From Lacinutrix sp. 5H-3-7-4 (GTDB taxonomy: Bacteria; Bacteroidota; Bacteroidia; Flavobacteriales; Flavobacteriaceae), in contig NC_015638.1 of assembly GCF_000211855.2 (NCBI RefSeq), positions 1,302,001-1,366,000 of the forward strand: a stretch of DNA of 64,000 nt, in the 5' to 3' direction. The first letter of the stretch is position 1, and every line of letters begins with the position of its first letter. The notes beneath the pieces are model-generated. The model had not been told where the DNA came from, did not search any database, and was given only the letters and a program-made list of their open reading frames with translations. The position numbers and the translations under genes were made by a program. Of the stretch, positions 1 to 7,335 are shown piece after piece.

Positions 1-134
1 AAGGTAATATTGCGAAGCAAATTAACGATATGGTAAGGCTAGCTAAAATAAAATACTTTAAAAATAAATCAATGCCTATATTAAATAATACACTACATGA
101 GCAATGTAAAAATGGGCAATTAAAATTATTTTAA
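1..134 (+). CDS. C-terminal end of an unidentified protein (cut by window edge)
   Basis: An open frame enters from the left edge (first whole codon at position 3) and stops with TAA at 132-134. It gives 43 residues that begin GNIAKQINDMVRL and end NGQLKLF. I do not recognise the family from this tail. A strong hairpin terminator follows five bases later, which supports a genuine gene end. Confidence 0.5.
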   Translation, partial: GNIAKQINDMVRLAKIKYFKNKSMPILNNTLHEQCKNGQLKLF

Positions 135-138
135 ATTA

Positions 139-165
139 AAAAAGTGAGCACAAGGCTCACTTTTT
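139..165. terminator. Bidirectional hairpin terminator
   Basis: Arms AAAAAGTGAGC (139-149) and GCTCACTTTTT (155-165) pair perfectly around a 5-base loop. The A-run and T-run make it usable from both sides. It lies between the left-edge gene (+) and the convergent secreted-protein gene (-). Confidence 0.8.
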
Positions 166-199
166 ACTAACTAACTAAATTAAACTTCGTGTCAAAAGT

Positions 200-796
200 T
201 TAAAGTTTTATATAATTTGAAAAGGTTCTATTTTCAGTTTTAAATAAGAAAATATATTTTCCTTTTTTAGTAGCGTCTAAAGCAAATGCTTTTTGAATAT
301 CCATTGTATCCTTTATTGTTTCATTGTAAATTGTTTCTTTAGAACCAACATTGTCATAAAAAATAGTAATGTTAACAGGAGAAGCATTTAAAGATAGTGC
401 AGTAACGTAAACAGTATTGTTTCTTGTTTCTACATGAGGTTTAAAAATTCTTGTTTTTTTGGTCTTTTTAAAATCAACAATATTATTTATTACACTAAAA
501 GGTATAACCTCAATAACTGTTTCTTTATTAAGTTCAAAAAAGTACTCACCGTCTGGTAAAGAGGTTAAATCAAATCCTTTTTTGTAATCTCCGGATTTAG
601 ATATGTTTTCTTTGTATAAAATAATTTGGTTATTATCTTTAATTAACAATTGTTGTCCTTCCTTAACGTTCTCTAAAGTTAAAACGGTTTTCTTGCTGTC
701 ATCATCGTTATTTAATGTAGTAATGTTGGCTGCGTAGTTTACCATTGTTACTAATAAAGCAACTAATACTAAATGATTTTTTACTGCTTTTTTCAT
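200..796 (-). CDS. Secreted protein with two Ig-like beta repeats, function unknown
   Basis: 198 residues. The start MKKAVKNHLVLVALLVTMV followed by a small-residue stretch (NYAA) is a Sec signal peptide with no lipobox Cys, so the product is probably periplasmic or surface exposed. The rest is all-beta in character. Two similar halves (about residues 35-90 and 120-195) each contain a short strand, a Tyr/Asn pair and a closing Gly-x-Tyr-x-Phe strand (DGEYFFEL, KGKYIFLF), suggesting two Ig-like domains. There are no catalytic motifs. The gene diverges from the AraC-type regulator at 999, and a palindrome sits in the shared upstream region, so it may be a target of that regulator. Short beta proteins of this kind are common in Flavobacteriia without assigned function. 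Confidence 0.75.
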   Translation of the reverse strand: MKKAVKNHLVLVALLVTMVNYAANITTLNNDDDSKKTVLTLENVKEGQQLLIKDNNQIILYKENISKSGDYKKGFDLTSLPDGEYFFELNKETVIEVIPFSVINNIVDFKKTKKTRIFKPHVETRNNTVYVTALSLNASPVNITIFYDNVGSKETIYNETIKDTMDIQKAFALDATKKGKYIFLFKTENRTFSNYIKL

Positions 797-823
797 AATC
801 TTCTTTGTTTAAAATTAACACTA

Positions 824-831
824 CAAAGGTA
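824..831 (-). promoter_or_regulatory. Bacteroidota -7 element for the secreted-protein gene
   Basis: On the minus strand the sequence reads TACCTTTG, an exact match to TAnnTTTG, 28 bases upstream of the ATG at 796. No clear -33 TTG is visible at the expected spacing. Confidence 0.55.
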
Positions 832-863
832 TGTGCAAACACGCATGTATAAAACGCCTATTT

Positions 864-881
864 TAGCATATTTATATGCTA
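864..881. promoter_or_regulatory. Perfect palindrome, candidate operator
   Basis: TAGCATA (864-870) and TATGCTA (875-881) form a 7-bp perfect inverted repeat with a 4-base centre. A half site, TAGCATA, recurs at 945-951, closer to the AraC-type gene. The pair lies in the divergent region between 796 and 999 and has no T-run, so an operator is more likely than a terminator. Confidence 0.45.
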
Positions 882-998
882 TATTAACCTTTAAACATAT
901 TCAAGGCTCTTATAAAGTTAAAATAAGCAACAAAAGGGTTAATTTAGCATAGATTTATATTTTTATATTATTTTAATTTTACAAACAAATAAAAAGCT

Positions 999-1868
999 TT
1001 GAATAATAAACCAATATTAGAGAAAATTTCACCTGGTTTCGGGAATTCTATTCTTGCAGTAAATAAACTAAAGAAAAGAAGGAGAGATCAGGCATTTTGG
1101 CATTTTCATCCAGAAATAGAATTGGTTTATGTAAACAAGGGAAAAGGAAGAAGGCATATTGGTAATCACATGTCTTACTTTAATAATAGCCAGCTTATTC
1201 TTGTAGGTTCAAACTTACCGCATAACGGTTTTGAAAATAGACTAACTGCTAAAGGAAAAGAAACACTAATACAGTTTCATCCAGATTTTTTAGGAAAAGA
1301 CTTTTTTAGTTTACCTCAAATGAAAAGTATTGCTGCTCTATTAGAAAGAGGAAAAAAAGGAGTTCTTTTTCATACAGATACAAAAAAAAGAGTAGGAGAA
1401 AAAATAACCAAATTAACAAAATACGAAGGATTTAAGCGTGTTATTAAGCTACTTGAAATACTGCATATCTTAGCAGAGGCTCAAGATTACGAGTTTTTAA
1501 ATGCAGATGGCTATGCATTTGAGGCACAACCACAAGACAATGCAAAAATTGATATTATATATAAATATGTATATAGCAACTTTAAAAACCATATAAGTTT
1601 AGATACTATTGCAGAGCAGGTAAGTATGACGGTTCCAGCATTTTGTCGTTACTTTAAAAGAGCAACAGGCAAAACATTTACAAAACTAGTAAATGAATAT
1701 AGAGTAGTGCACGCTACAAAACTACTTGTAGAGAGCCAGTTAAGTATAACAGATGTTTGTTTTGAGTGTGGTTTTAATAACTTCTCACACTTTAATAAGT
1801 TATTTAAAGAAATAACAGGTAAAAATGCCTCAAAATATAGAGGTGAGATGAAACAAATTATACAATAA
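999..1868 (+). CDS. AraC-family transcriptional regulator with cupin sensor
   Basis: 289 residues. The N-terminal half (about 30-110) is a cupin-type effector domain with the usual HFHPEIELVYV and later PHNGFENRL strands; the C-terminal 100 residues are a double helix-turn-helix ending in the AraC signature (SITDVCFECGFNNFSHFNKLFKE). The start is TTG at 999, because an in-frame stop lies at 990-992 and the next Met (residue 51) would remove the first cupin strands. A near-consensus -7 element, TAATTTTA (974-981), fits this start. It probably senses a small sugar-like or aromatic ligand; the ligand cannot be read from the sequence. The palindrome at 864-881 and half site at 945-951 are candidate binding sites for this protein. 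Confidence 0.9.
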   Translation: MNNKPILEKISPGFGNSILAVNKLKKRRRDQAFWHFHPEIELVYVNKGKGRRHIGNHMSYFNNSQLILVGSNLPHNGFENRLTAKGKETLIQFHPDFLGKDFFSLPQMKSIAALLERGKKGVLFHTDTKKRVGEKITKLTKYEGFKRVIKLLEILHILAEAQDYEFLNADGYAFEAQPQDNAKIDIIYKYVYSNFKNHISLDTIAEQVSMTVPAFCRYFKRATGKTFTKLVNEYRVVHATKLLVESQLSITDVCFECGFNNFSHFNKLFKEITGKNASKYRGEMKQIIQ

Positions 1869-1870
1869 GT

Positions 1871-2527
1871 TTACTTTTTGCCATTCCACTCAGCATAAAA
1901 CTGACCAAGAAAACCAAGCATATAATTATGGCGTTCTGTAGCAATTTTCTTGCCGGTTTTAGTGTTCATCTTATCTTTTAGCAGTAAAAGCTTTTCATAA
2001 AAATGATTAATAGTTGGCGCATTAGAAGCTTTGTATTCAGCCTTACTTAAATTTAAGTTTGGTTTAATATCTGGATTATAAAGAGACCTGTTTTTAAAAC
2101 CACCGTAATTAAATGTGCGGGCAATACCAATAGCGCCAATAGCATCTAAACGGTCTGCATCTTGTACAACCTGTAACTCTATAGAATTAAAAGTACTGGT
2201 TTTTTCAATGTTAGAGCTGTAAGATATATTTTCAATAATTTTTACAACATGCTCAATTACACTGGAGTCTACGTTGTTTTTAAACAAAAATGTTCGTGCC
2301 ATTTTAGGTCCAATAGTATCATCTCCATTATGAAATTTGCTATCTGCAATATCATGTAACAAAGCACCAAGAGCAACAACTAAATCATCAACAGGTTCTT
2401 GTTTAGCAATAAGTAAACTATTGTTAAATACTCTTTCTATGTGAAACCAGTCGTGGCCGCCTTCAGCATTTTTTAAAGTGTCTTTTACAAATAACTCTGT
2501 AGCCTTTATAATTGTATTATAATCCAT
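1871..2527 (-). CDS. HD-domain phosphohydrolase (YedJ/YpgQ-like)
   Basis: 218 residues, normal family length. Metal-binding HD motifs are in order: H25/H29 in HDWFHIERV, H58-D59 in LLHDIAD, and the diagnostic QDADRLDAIGAIGIART near residue 130. B. subtilis YpgQ of this family is a nucleoside triphosphate pyrophosphohydrolase; the substrate here is inferred only from the family. It is cytosolic, with no signal. The gene ends two bases from the convergent AraC-type gene with no terminator between them, and lies 3 bases downstream of the desaturase gene, so it is co-transcribed with that gene. Confidence 0.85.
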   Translation of the reverse strand: MDYNTIIKATELFVKDTLKNAEGGHDWFHIERVFNNSLLIAKQEPVDDLVVALGALLHDIADSKFHNGDDTIGPKMARTFLFKNNVDSSVIEHVVKIIENISYSSNIEKTSTFNSIELQVVQDADRLDAIGAIGIARTFNYGGFKNRSLYNPDIKPNLNLSKAEYKASNAPTINHFYEKLLLLKDKMNTKTGKKIATERHNYMLGFLGQFYAEWNGKK

Positions 2528-2530
2528 TAA

Positions 2531-3517
2531 TTATAGTTTTGCAGGGTTTACCCATTTAAACTCAAAAGAATTATCAGGAATAGTCATTCTATCTGCCAAG
2601 CGTAGCATTCTCGAAGGTAGTTTCATTAAATAATCTCGAGCTTTTTCTGCGTCATCGGTAAGGTTTGTAATTTTATCAATTTCCCAACGTTTAATAAGTT
2701 TTTCAAGAATATCTATATAATCTAAAGAGGTGTAAACACCAATGCGTTGTGCAGTATTAGAGAATTCTTCAAAAGCAGTACTAATTTTATCTCCAGATTC
2801 TCTTAAAAAGTGAGCAGGCATTGTTATTTTTTGCTTCATCATATATTGAAAAGCTAACATCATTTGACTTGGGTCAACTTTAAAAATACGTTCTACAAAT
2901 TCACAATATGCGTGGTGGTGGCGCATCTCATCTCCAGAAATAATTTTACACATTTTTGCTAACTGTTTATTGCCTTTTTGTTTAGCAATTTTTGCAACAC
3001 GGTTATGAGAAATATAAGTTGCTAATTCTTGAAAGCTAGTATATAAAAAGTTTTTATAAGGATCTCTGTCTGTACCAATATCAAAACCATCTGCAATAAG
3101 ATGTTGTGTCGTTTTTTCTATTTCTTTCATATTAACACGTCCAGAAAGGTATAGGTACTTATTAAGCACATCTCCATGGCGGTTTTCTTCGGCAGTCCAA
3201 TGTTTAACCCATTTAGACCATCCGTTTTGTCCTACTTGGTCTACACCTTCAATATCCATTAACCAAGACTCGTATGTTGGTAGCGCTTCTTCGGTAATCA
3301 TATCACCAACTAAAACTACCCAAAAATCGTAAGGTAATTCTTTAGAGAGTTCACGTATTTCTTTTACTTCCTCAAAAAAATTATTGCCTTCAGAATTTGG
3401 TAAAAAATCCGACGGTTGCCAAATTGTTTCTGCAGGAATTAAGTATTTTTTAATTAACGAATCTATGTCTTTTTCTAAAAACGACATCACTTCCAATCTT
3501 ACATTTTTTAACGACAT
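2531..3517 (-). CDS. Acyl-ACP desaturase (soluble di-iron, type 2)
   Basis: 328 residues, typical for the soluble stearoyl-ACP desaturase family. Di-iron ligand motifs are visible as EENRHGD (about residue 111) and DEMRHHHAY (about 197), the pair of ExxH-type helices that bind the diiron centre. The enzyme introduces a cis double bond into an ACP-bound acyl chain, using ferredoxin and O2. It follows the PlsC acyltransferase gene by 4 bases, which fits a small membrane-lipid operon (PlsC, desaturase, HD protein). Position specificity of the double bond cannot be judged here. Confidence 0.92.
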   Translation of the reverse strand: MSLKNVRLEVMSFLEKDIDSLIKKYLIPAETIWQPSDFLPNSEGNNFFEEVKEIRELSKELPYDFWVVLVGDMITEEALPTYESWLMDIEGVDQVGQNGWSKWVKHWTAEENRHGDVLNKYLYLSGRVNMKEIEKTTQHLIADGFDIGTDRDPYKNFLYTSFQELATYISHNRVAKIAKQKGNKQLAKMCKIISGDEMRHHHAYCEFVERIFKVDPSQMMLAFQYMMKQKITMPAHFLRESGDKISTAFEEFSNTAQRIGVYTSLDYIDILEKLIKRWEIDKITNLTDDAEKARDYLMKLPSRMLRLADRMTIPDNSFEFKWVNPAKL

Positions 3518-3521
3518 AGTA

Positions 3522-4259
3522 TCAATTTTTTATATTTTTTTTAATAGTAGTTTCAATATGCTCTAATAACAATTCTTTAGTTTCAAAGTCCAAAGCTTTA
3601 ACAGGTTTATGTGCCTCGAAGGTTAAGTGATTTCCAATTCCCATAGGAAATTTACCATAACGTAAGTTTTTCCACGAATTATTAATTGTAACAGGAATAA
3701 TTACAGCATTAGGAATATATTTTATAAGGGTTTCTAGGCCTTGAGTCCTAAAAGGTTTTGGGTTTCCGTCTCTGCTTCTGGTACCTTCTGGAAAAATAAC
3801 TGCAGCACGATTTGTATTTTTAATATAATTTGCAAAGTTTCGTATAGCAGTAATAGCCTGTCTAGGATTTTTTCTATCAATTAAAGTAGATCCGCCATGG
3901 CGTAAGTTATAAGAAACGCTAGGTATACCTTTGCCTAATTCTTTTTTACTTACAAATTTAACATGATGCTTTCTAAAATACCACATTAATGGTGGTATAT
4001 CTGCCATGCTTTGGTGGTTAGATACAATAATAACTGGTTGCGATGTATCCAAGTCGTGGTCATTATAAAAAGAATGCCAAGAACCTAATAAGTTAATACA
4101 GCGCATTAAGCAAAACTGTAAAGCATCAACACTTTTTTTATGCGCTTTATAACCAAAAGTATTAAAACAAACCCACTGTATTGGATGAAAAATAAGTAAA
4201 GAAGCTCCAAAAAATAGGAAGTAAATACAAGTAAGTGGATAGGCAAAAATCTTTCTCAT
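3522..4259 (-). CDS. plsC: 1-acyl-sn-glycerol-3-phosphate acyltransferase
   Basis: 245 residues. The N-terminal hydrophobic segment (about 7-28) anchors it to the inner membrane. The acyltransferase blocks are NHQSMADIP (NHx4D type, about residue 82), the arginine-containing STLIDRKNPR block, and FPEGTRSRDG for glycerol-phosphate binding, followed by an IIPVTINNS strand. It transfers an acyl group to lysophosphatidic acid in phospholipid synthesis. It is first in an operon with the desaturase and HD phosphohydrolase. Related family members act on other lysolipids, so the exact acceptor is an inference. Confidence 0.9.
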   Translation of the reverse strand: MRKIFAYPLTCIYFLFFGASLLIFHPIQWVCFNTFGYKAHKKSVDALQFCLMRCINLLGSWHSFYNDHDLDTSQPVIIVSNHQSMADIPPLMWYFRKHHVKFVSKKELGKGIPSVSYNLRHGGSTLIDRKNPRQAITAIRNFANYIKNTNRAAVIFPEGTRSRDGNPKPFRTQGLETLIKYIPNAVIIPVTINNSWKNLRYGKFPMGIGNHLTFEAHKPVKALDFETKELLLEHIETTIKKNIKN

Positions 4260-4290
4260 TATAAAAATCAGTCTTCAATACCTCAAAATT

Positions 4291-4323
4291 AAAAAAACCA
4301 CGTCTATAAAGCGTGGTTTTTTT
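4291..4323 (-). terminator. Terminator of the bacilliredoxin gene
   Basis: AACCACG (4296-4302) pairs with CGTGGTT (4312-4318). The A-run on the plus strand gives a U-run on the minus strand. It separates the bacilliredoxin gene from plsC. Confidence 0.75.
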
Positions 4324-4376
4324 AATAATACTTAATATTTAAAATTAAACTTCAAACTATTAAGTTGTAATGTTTT

Positions 4377-4787
4377 CTAACAGTGCTCGTTATAAGCATC
4401 CATAAGGTTTTCTGCAATTAACTCTGCAGGACGACCTTCAATATGGTGACGCTCTAGCATGTGTACTAATTCTCCATCTTTAAACAAAGCCATACTTGGC
4501 GAGCTTGGAGGAAAAGGTACCATGTGAGCACGAGCTCTATCTGTAGCCTCTTTATCTACACCAGCAAAAACAGTAACGATGTTGCTAGGTTTTTTATCAT
4601 TATTTAAACTCATTTTAGCACCTGGACGTGCATTTGCTGCCGCACAACCACAAACCGAATTTACAACCACTAAAGTAGTTCCTTCCTTTTTAACTGCTGC
4701 ATCAACCGCTTCTGCCGTATGTAATGCTTCAAAACCTGCGTTCGTTAAATCTTCGCTCATAGGTTTTACTAATTCTGCTGGATACAT
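4377..4787 (-). CDS. Bacilliredoxin (BrxA/BrxB, YphP/YqiW family)
   Basis: 136 residues, usual size. The thioredoxin-like fold carries the family's redox motif CGC in VVVNSVCGCAAANARPGA (about residues 46-50). Members remove bacillithiol, or act as thiol-disulfide isomerases, on oxidised protein cysteines in the cytosol. Flavobacteria commonly carry both the protein and bacillithiol genes. It is a single-gene unit with its own promoter (4823-4830) and terminator (4291-4323). Confidence 0.9.
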   Translation of the reverse strand: MYPAELVKPMSEDLTNAGFEALHTAEAVDAAVKKEGTTLVVVNSVCGCAAANARPGAKMSLNNDKKPSNIVTVFAGVDKEATDRARAHMVPFPPSSPSMALFKDGELVHMLERHHIEGRPAELIAENLMDAYNEHC

Positions 4788-4822
4788 ATATTTTAAAATT
4801 TTATATTATTATTAAGCTCATG

Positions 4823-4830
4823 CAAAGTTA
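4823..4830 (-). promoter_or_regulatory. -7 element for the bacilliredoxin gene
   Basis: TAACTTTG on the minus strand matches TAnnTTTG, 36 bases before the ATG. A second match, TATTTTTG (4833-4840), lies ten bases further upstream, so the start of transcription is ambiguous. Confidence 0.5.
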
Positions 4831-4856
4831 ATCAAAAATAATGCTAAACTAGTTTT

Positions 4857-4963
4857 GGGCGTTACCTTATGTCACTTTGGTGCCATAAGGTCAGGCTGTT
4901 CGCTATATCTTTTTTGTGCATAAGCGCACACAAAAAAAGGATGCCGCTACCATCCTTAACGCA
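4857..4963 (+). repeat. Structured dispersed element, copy A (107 bp)
   Basis: It begins GGGCGTTACC and ends ATCCTTAACGCA. GCGTTA (4859-4864) pairs with TAACGC (4957-4962). Inside are three hairpins: CCTTAT/ATAAGG (4865-4890); ATCTTTTTT-TGTGC with GCACA-AAAAAAGGAT; and AAGGAT/ATCCTT closing a 9-base loop. Copies B (14407-14502) and C (46339-46428) share the ends and the core GGTCAGGCT but have different hairpin sequences. This copy lies between the divergent bacilliredoxin and TerB-DnaJ genes. Confidence 0.75.
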
Positions 4964-4997
4964 CTTGCCTACTAAGAGTCGTAAAAAAACAGCGTTC

Positions 4998-5024
4998 TTG
5001 ACAACTAACAAAGTATTATATTTA
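4998..5024 (+). promoter_or_regulatory. Probable promoter of the TerB-DnaJ gene
   Basis: TTG at 4998-5000 and TATATTTA at 5017-5024 resemble the Bacteroidota -33/-7 pair, with a 16-base spacer and one mismatch in the -7 box. It lies 25 bases before the ATG and downstream of repeat copy A, so the repeat is not in this transcript. Confidence 0.4.
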
Positions 5025-5049
5025 CAGTTCTAAAAAACAAAACAATTAC

Positions 5050-5835
5050 ATGAGCGGATTAAAATGGATTGGTGCTACATTAGGTTGGTCTTTTGGCGGA
5101 CCAATAGGAGCAATAATTGGTTTAGCAATAGGTAGTATTGGTGATGCTTTTGCAGGAAAAGGAGATTTTTTCTTAGGTCAAGGCAATCAAGACCAGTCAC
5201 AAGGCAGACCACGCCAACCTAATTATAGAACCCAACAACAACGTCGTGCACAAACAACATCGGGAGATTTTGAAGTAAGTTTACTAATACTAGCAACTGT
5301 TGTAATCAAGGCAGATGGTAAACAAGACCAACGAGAATTAGACTATGTGCGTGAACAGTTTGTAGGCATGTATGGTAAAGATAGAGCCAACAAAGCATTT
5401 CAGTTATTTAAAAAAGTAAGTCAACAATCTGTGCCATTACGTCGTGTTTGTATGCAAATACAACAAATGATGGATCATCCTTCTCGTTTACAACTCATGC
5501 ACTTTCTATTTGGAATAGCAAAAGCAGATGGAATGGTAACAGAAGACGAAGAAAGTCAGATTTTTACTATAGCAGGTTACTTAGGCATTAATTCGCGAGA
5601 TTATAATAGTATTAAAGCAATGTTTTATAATAGCAGTGATAATGCCTATAAAATATTAGAAATAACAAAATCTGCAACCAACGACGAGATTAAAAAAGCC
5701 TACCGTAAAATGGCTAAAAAATACCATCCAGATAAAGTAGAACACTTAGGCGAAGAACATAAAAAAGGAGCCGAAGATAAATTTAAACAAGTACAAAAAG
5801 CTTACGAGCAATTGCAGAAGGAACGTGGGTTCTAG
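5050..5835 (+). CDS. TerB-DnaJ co-chaperone (DjlA-like)
   Basis: 261 residues. Three parts are visible. The N-terminal glycine-zipper hydrophobic segment (residues 5-35, [19 protein letters not shown]) probably inserts in the inner membrane; a TerB-type helical domain covers about 75-185; a C-terminal J domain has HPD at 226-228. The order matches DjlA, a membrane-anchored co-chaperone that stimulates DnaK. A Gln/Arg-rich linker (45-70) joins anchor and TerB domain. It is a monocistronic gene flanked by two dispersed repeats. Confidence 0.85.
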   Translation: MSGLKWIGATLGWSFGGPIGAIIGLAIGSIGDAFAGKGDFFLGQGNQDQSQGRPRQPNYRTQQQRRAQTTSGDFEVSLLILATVVIKADGKQDQRELDYVREQFVGMYGKDRANKAFQLFKKVSQQSVPLRRVCMQIQQMMDHPSRLQLMHFLFGIAKADGMVTEDEESQIFTIAGYLGINSRDYNSIKAMFYNSSDNAYKILEITKSATNDEIKKAYRKMAKKYHPDKVEHLGEEHKKGAEDKFKQVQKAYEQLQKERGF

Positions 5836-5889
5836 TATTTAGTAGGCAGTCGCAGTATTCAGATTTACTTAGGTTGTTCATTCGAGCGC

Positions 5890-5979
5890 GTCATTGCGAG
5901 TCACTTTTTGCGACGTGGCAATCTCATGAATTTGAACTATAAATAAACAGATTGCCACGCTCTTTATCTGCGCAATGAC
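5890..5979. repeat. Nested inverted repeat, GTCATTGCG type
   Basis: Outer arms GTCATTGCG (5890-5898) and CGCAATGAC (5971-5979) and inner arms CGTGGCAATCT (5914-5924) and AGATTGCCACG (5949-5959) are perfect. The GTCATTGCGAG...GGCAATCTC motif is a dispersed repeat found in many bacterial genomes. It lies in the 236-base gap after the TerB-DnaJ gene, has no T-run, and is therefore not a simple terminator. Confidence 0.75.
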
Positions 5980-6071
5980 AAATAATTCTAATAAAACTAG
6001 GAGACCTTTTAATAAAATGACCATTAATAAGTAAAGTAGTTATTTATAAACGGAACAAACTAAAAAACATT

Positions 6072-6701
6072 ATGAAAAATTTAAGCCTAGTTATAATTGC
6101 AATTATCCTTTTTGGATGCCAAGAACAAATAGAGTTACCCGAAAAATCTTCAGAGGAATTAAAAACCATGGCAATAGAAGGAATAAGTGTTGAATTTATT
6201 TTTAATTCAAATAAACCATCATTTGGAGATCTTTATTTAATTACGGGCTCTGAAGACAAAACATTTCCTGCTAAAAACCGTCAATTTGAAAAATTTAAAT
6301 CATTAGGTGTTTCATTTATTGACCAAGCATACTATGGAATAAGAAACGAAAGTAAAATTGGAGATGGAGTAACAATATGGTTATTTCCATTAAAAAATGG
6401 TAAAACAGAATTTGCTGGAATTGATGCTCCATTTGATTCTATTCTTATGGAATATACAGTGTTAACTAATAAGGAAAACTCATCAGATTTAGTAAAAAAA
6501 GTATTTTATGCTTTTAAAGATAATTTAGATGTTCAAATAATATTTGAAGGAAAAGAAGTTAACGATTACAAAACAATTGAAAAAAGAATAAAGGAGATTA
6601 CTGAGCTTTGCAAAAATGAATTAAAACTTGTGCCAGGAAGCGAAGAAGCGATAAAGCGAGTATGGGGAGATACACCAGAATACTATAATCTTAATAATTA
6701 A
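6072..6701 (+). CDS. Lipoprotein of unknown function
   Basis: 209 residues. The start MKNLSLVIIAIILFGC is a lipoprotein signal with lipobox LFGC, so the mature chain starts at Cys16. The body is mixed alpha/beta with no Cys, no repeats and no catalytic motif that I recognise. It lies 70-80 bases upstream of the ECF sigma factor on the same strand, with no terminator between, and might share its transcript; a link to the sigma system is only positional. Confidence 0.65.
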   Translation: MKNLSLVIIAIILFGCQEQIELPEKSSEELKTMAIEGISVEFIFNSNKPSFGDLYLITGSEDKTFPAKNRQFEKFKSLGVSFIDQAYYGIRNESKIGDGVTIWLFPLKNGKTEFAGIDAPFDSILMEYTVLTNKENSSDLVKKVFYAFKDNLDVQIIFEGKEVNDYKTIEKRIKEITELCKNELKLVPGSEEAIKRVWGDTPEYYNLNN

Positions 6702-6783
6702 TTTTTTAGCTAAACACGTTTTAGATTTTGTCTTTATCAGGGATAGTTAATAAATTTTTTTGAATTGAAAATTGAATAAGATT

Positions 6784-7323
6784 ATGAATGATTATAAAAT
6801 CTTAAAGTATTTTATAAATGGTGAACGCGAAAAAGCTTTTAAGCAACTCTATAAATTATACCCAAAAATTGAAAGCCTTATTCTTTCAAAAGGAGGTAAT
6901 AAACATGATGCATCAGATGTATTTCAGGAAGCTTTAATTATTCTGTATCGTAATTTAGAGAAAAATAACTTCACGCTTACTTCATCTTTTTACACCTATT
7001 TATATTCTGTTTCACGATTTGTTTGGAGCGACATACAAAAAAAAGAAGCCAAAATAGTTTTTAATTCATTAAATGAAAATGAAGAATCTATTTTAGAAAC
7101 TATTAAAGAGGAAAAGCGATTTAAATTAGCTGAACAAGCTTTTTCTGAGTTGGGAGAGCGCTGTAGACAACTCTTATTACTGTTTTATCACAAACGCTCG
7201 TCCTTTAAAGATATAGCCAAAATGATGCAGTTTTCGTCAGATAAAATTGCTAAAAATCAGAAATATAAATGCTTATCAAAAGCACGTGCCATTTATAAAA
7301 ATCAAGTAAATAACTTATCCTAA
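6784..7323 (+). CDS. ECF-type RNA polymerase sigma factor
   Basis: 179 residues from the ATG at 6784. A TTG four codons upstream (6772) is possible but is not needed. Region 2 spans about 15-85 (DASDVFQEALIILYRNL is the core-binding and -10 helix) and region 4 about 115-170 (LGERCRQLLLLFYHKRSSFKDIAKMM reads as the HTH). It directs RNA polymerase to a small stress or envelope regulon. The next gene, 12 bases downstream, encodes a membrane protein with an anti-sigma-like cytoplasmic head, the usual pairing. Confidence 0.88.
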   Translation: MNDYKILKYFINGEREKAFKQLYKLYPKIESLILSKGGNKHDASDVFQEALIILYRNLEKNNFTLTSSFYTYLYSVSRFVWSDIQKKEAKIVFNSLNENEESILETIKEEKRFKLAEQAFSELGERCRQLLLLFYHKRSSFKDIAKMMQFSSDKIAKNQKYKCLSKARAIYKNQVNNLS

Positions 7324-7335
7324 ATTTGTAAAAGC

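Noticed and set aside
5890-5979. Rho-independent terminator for the TerB-DnaJ gene
   Set aside because: The palindromes have long loops and no T-run.
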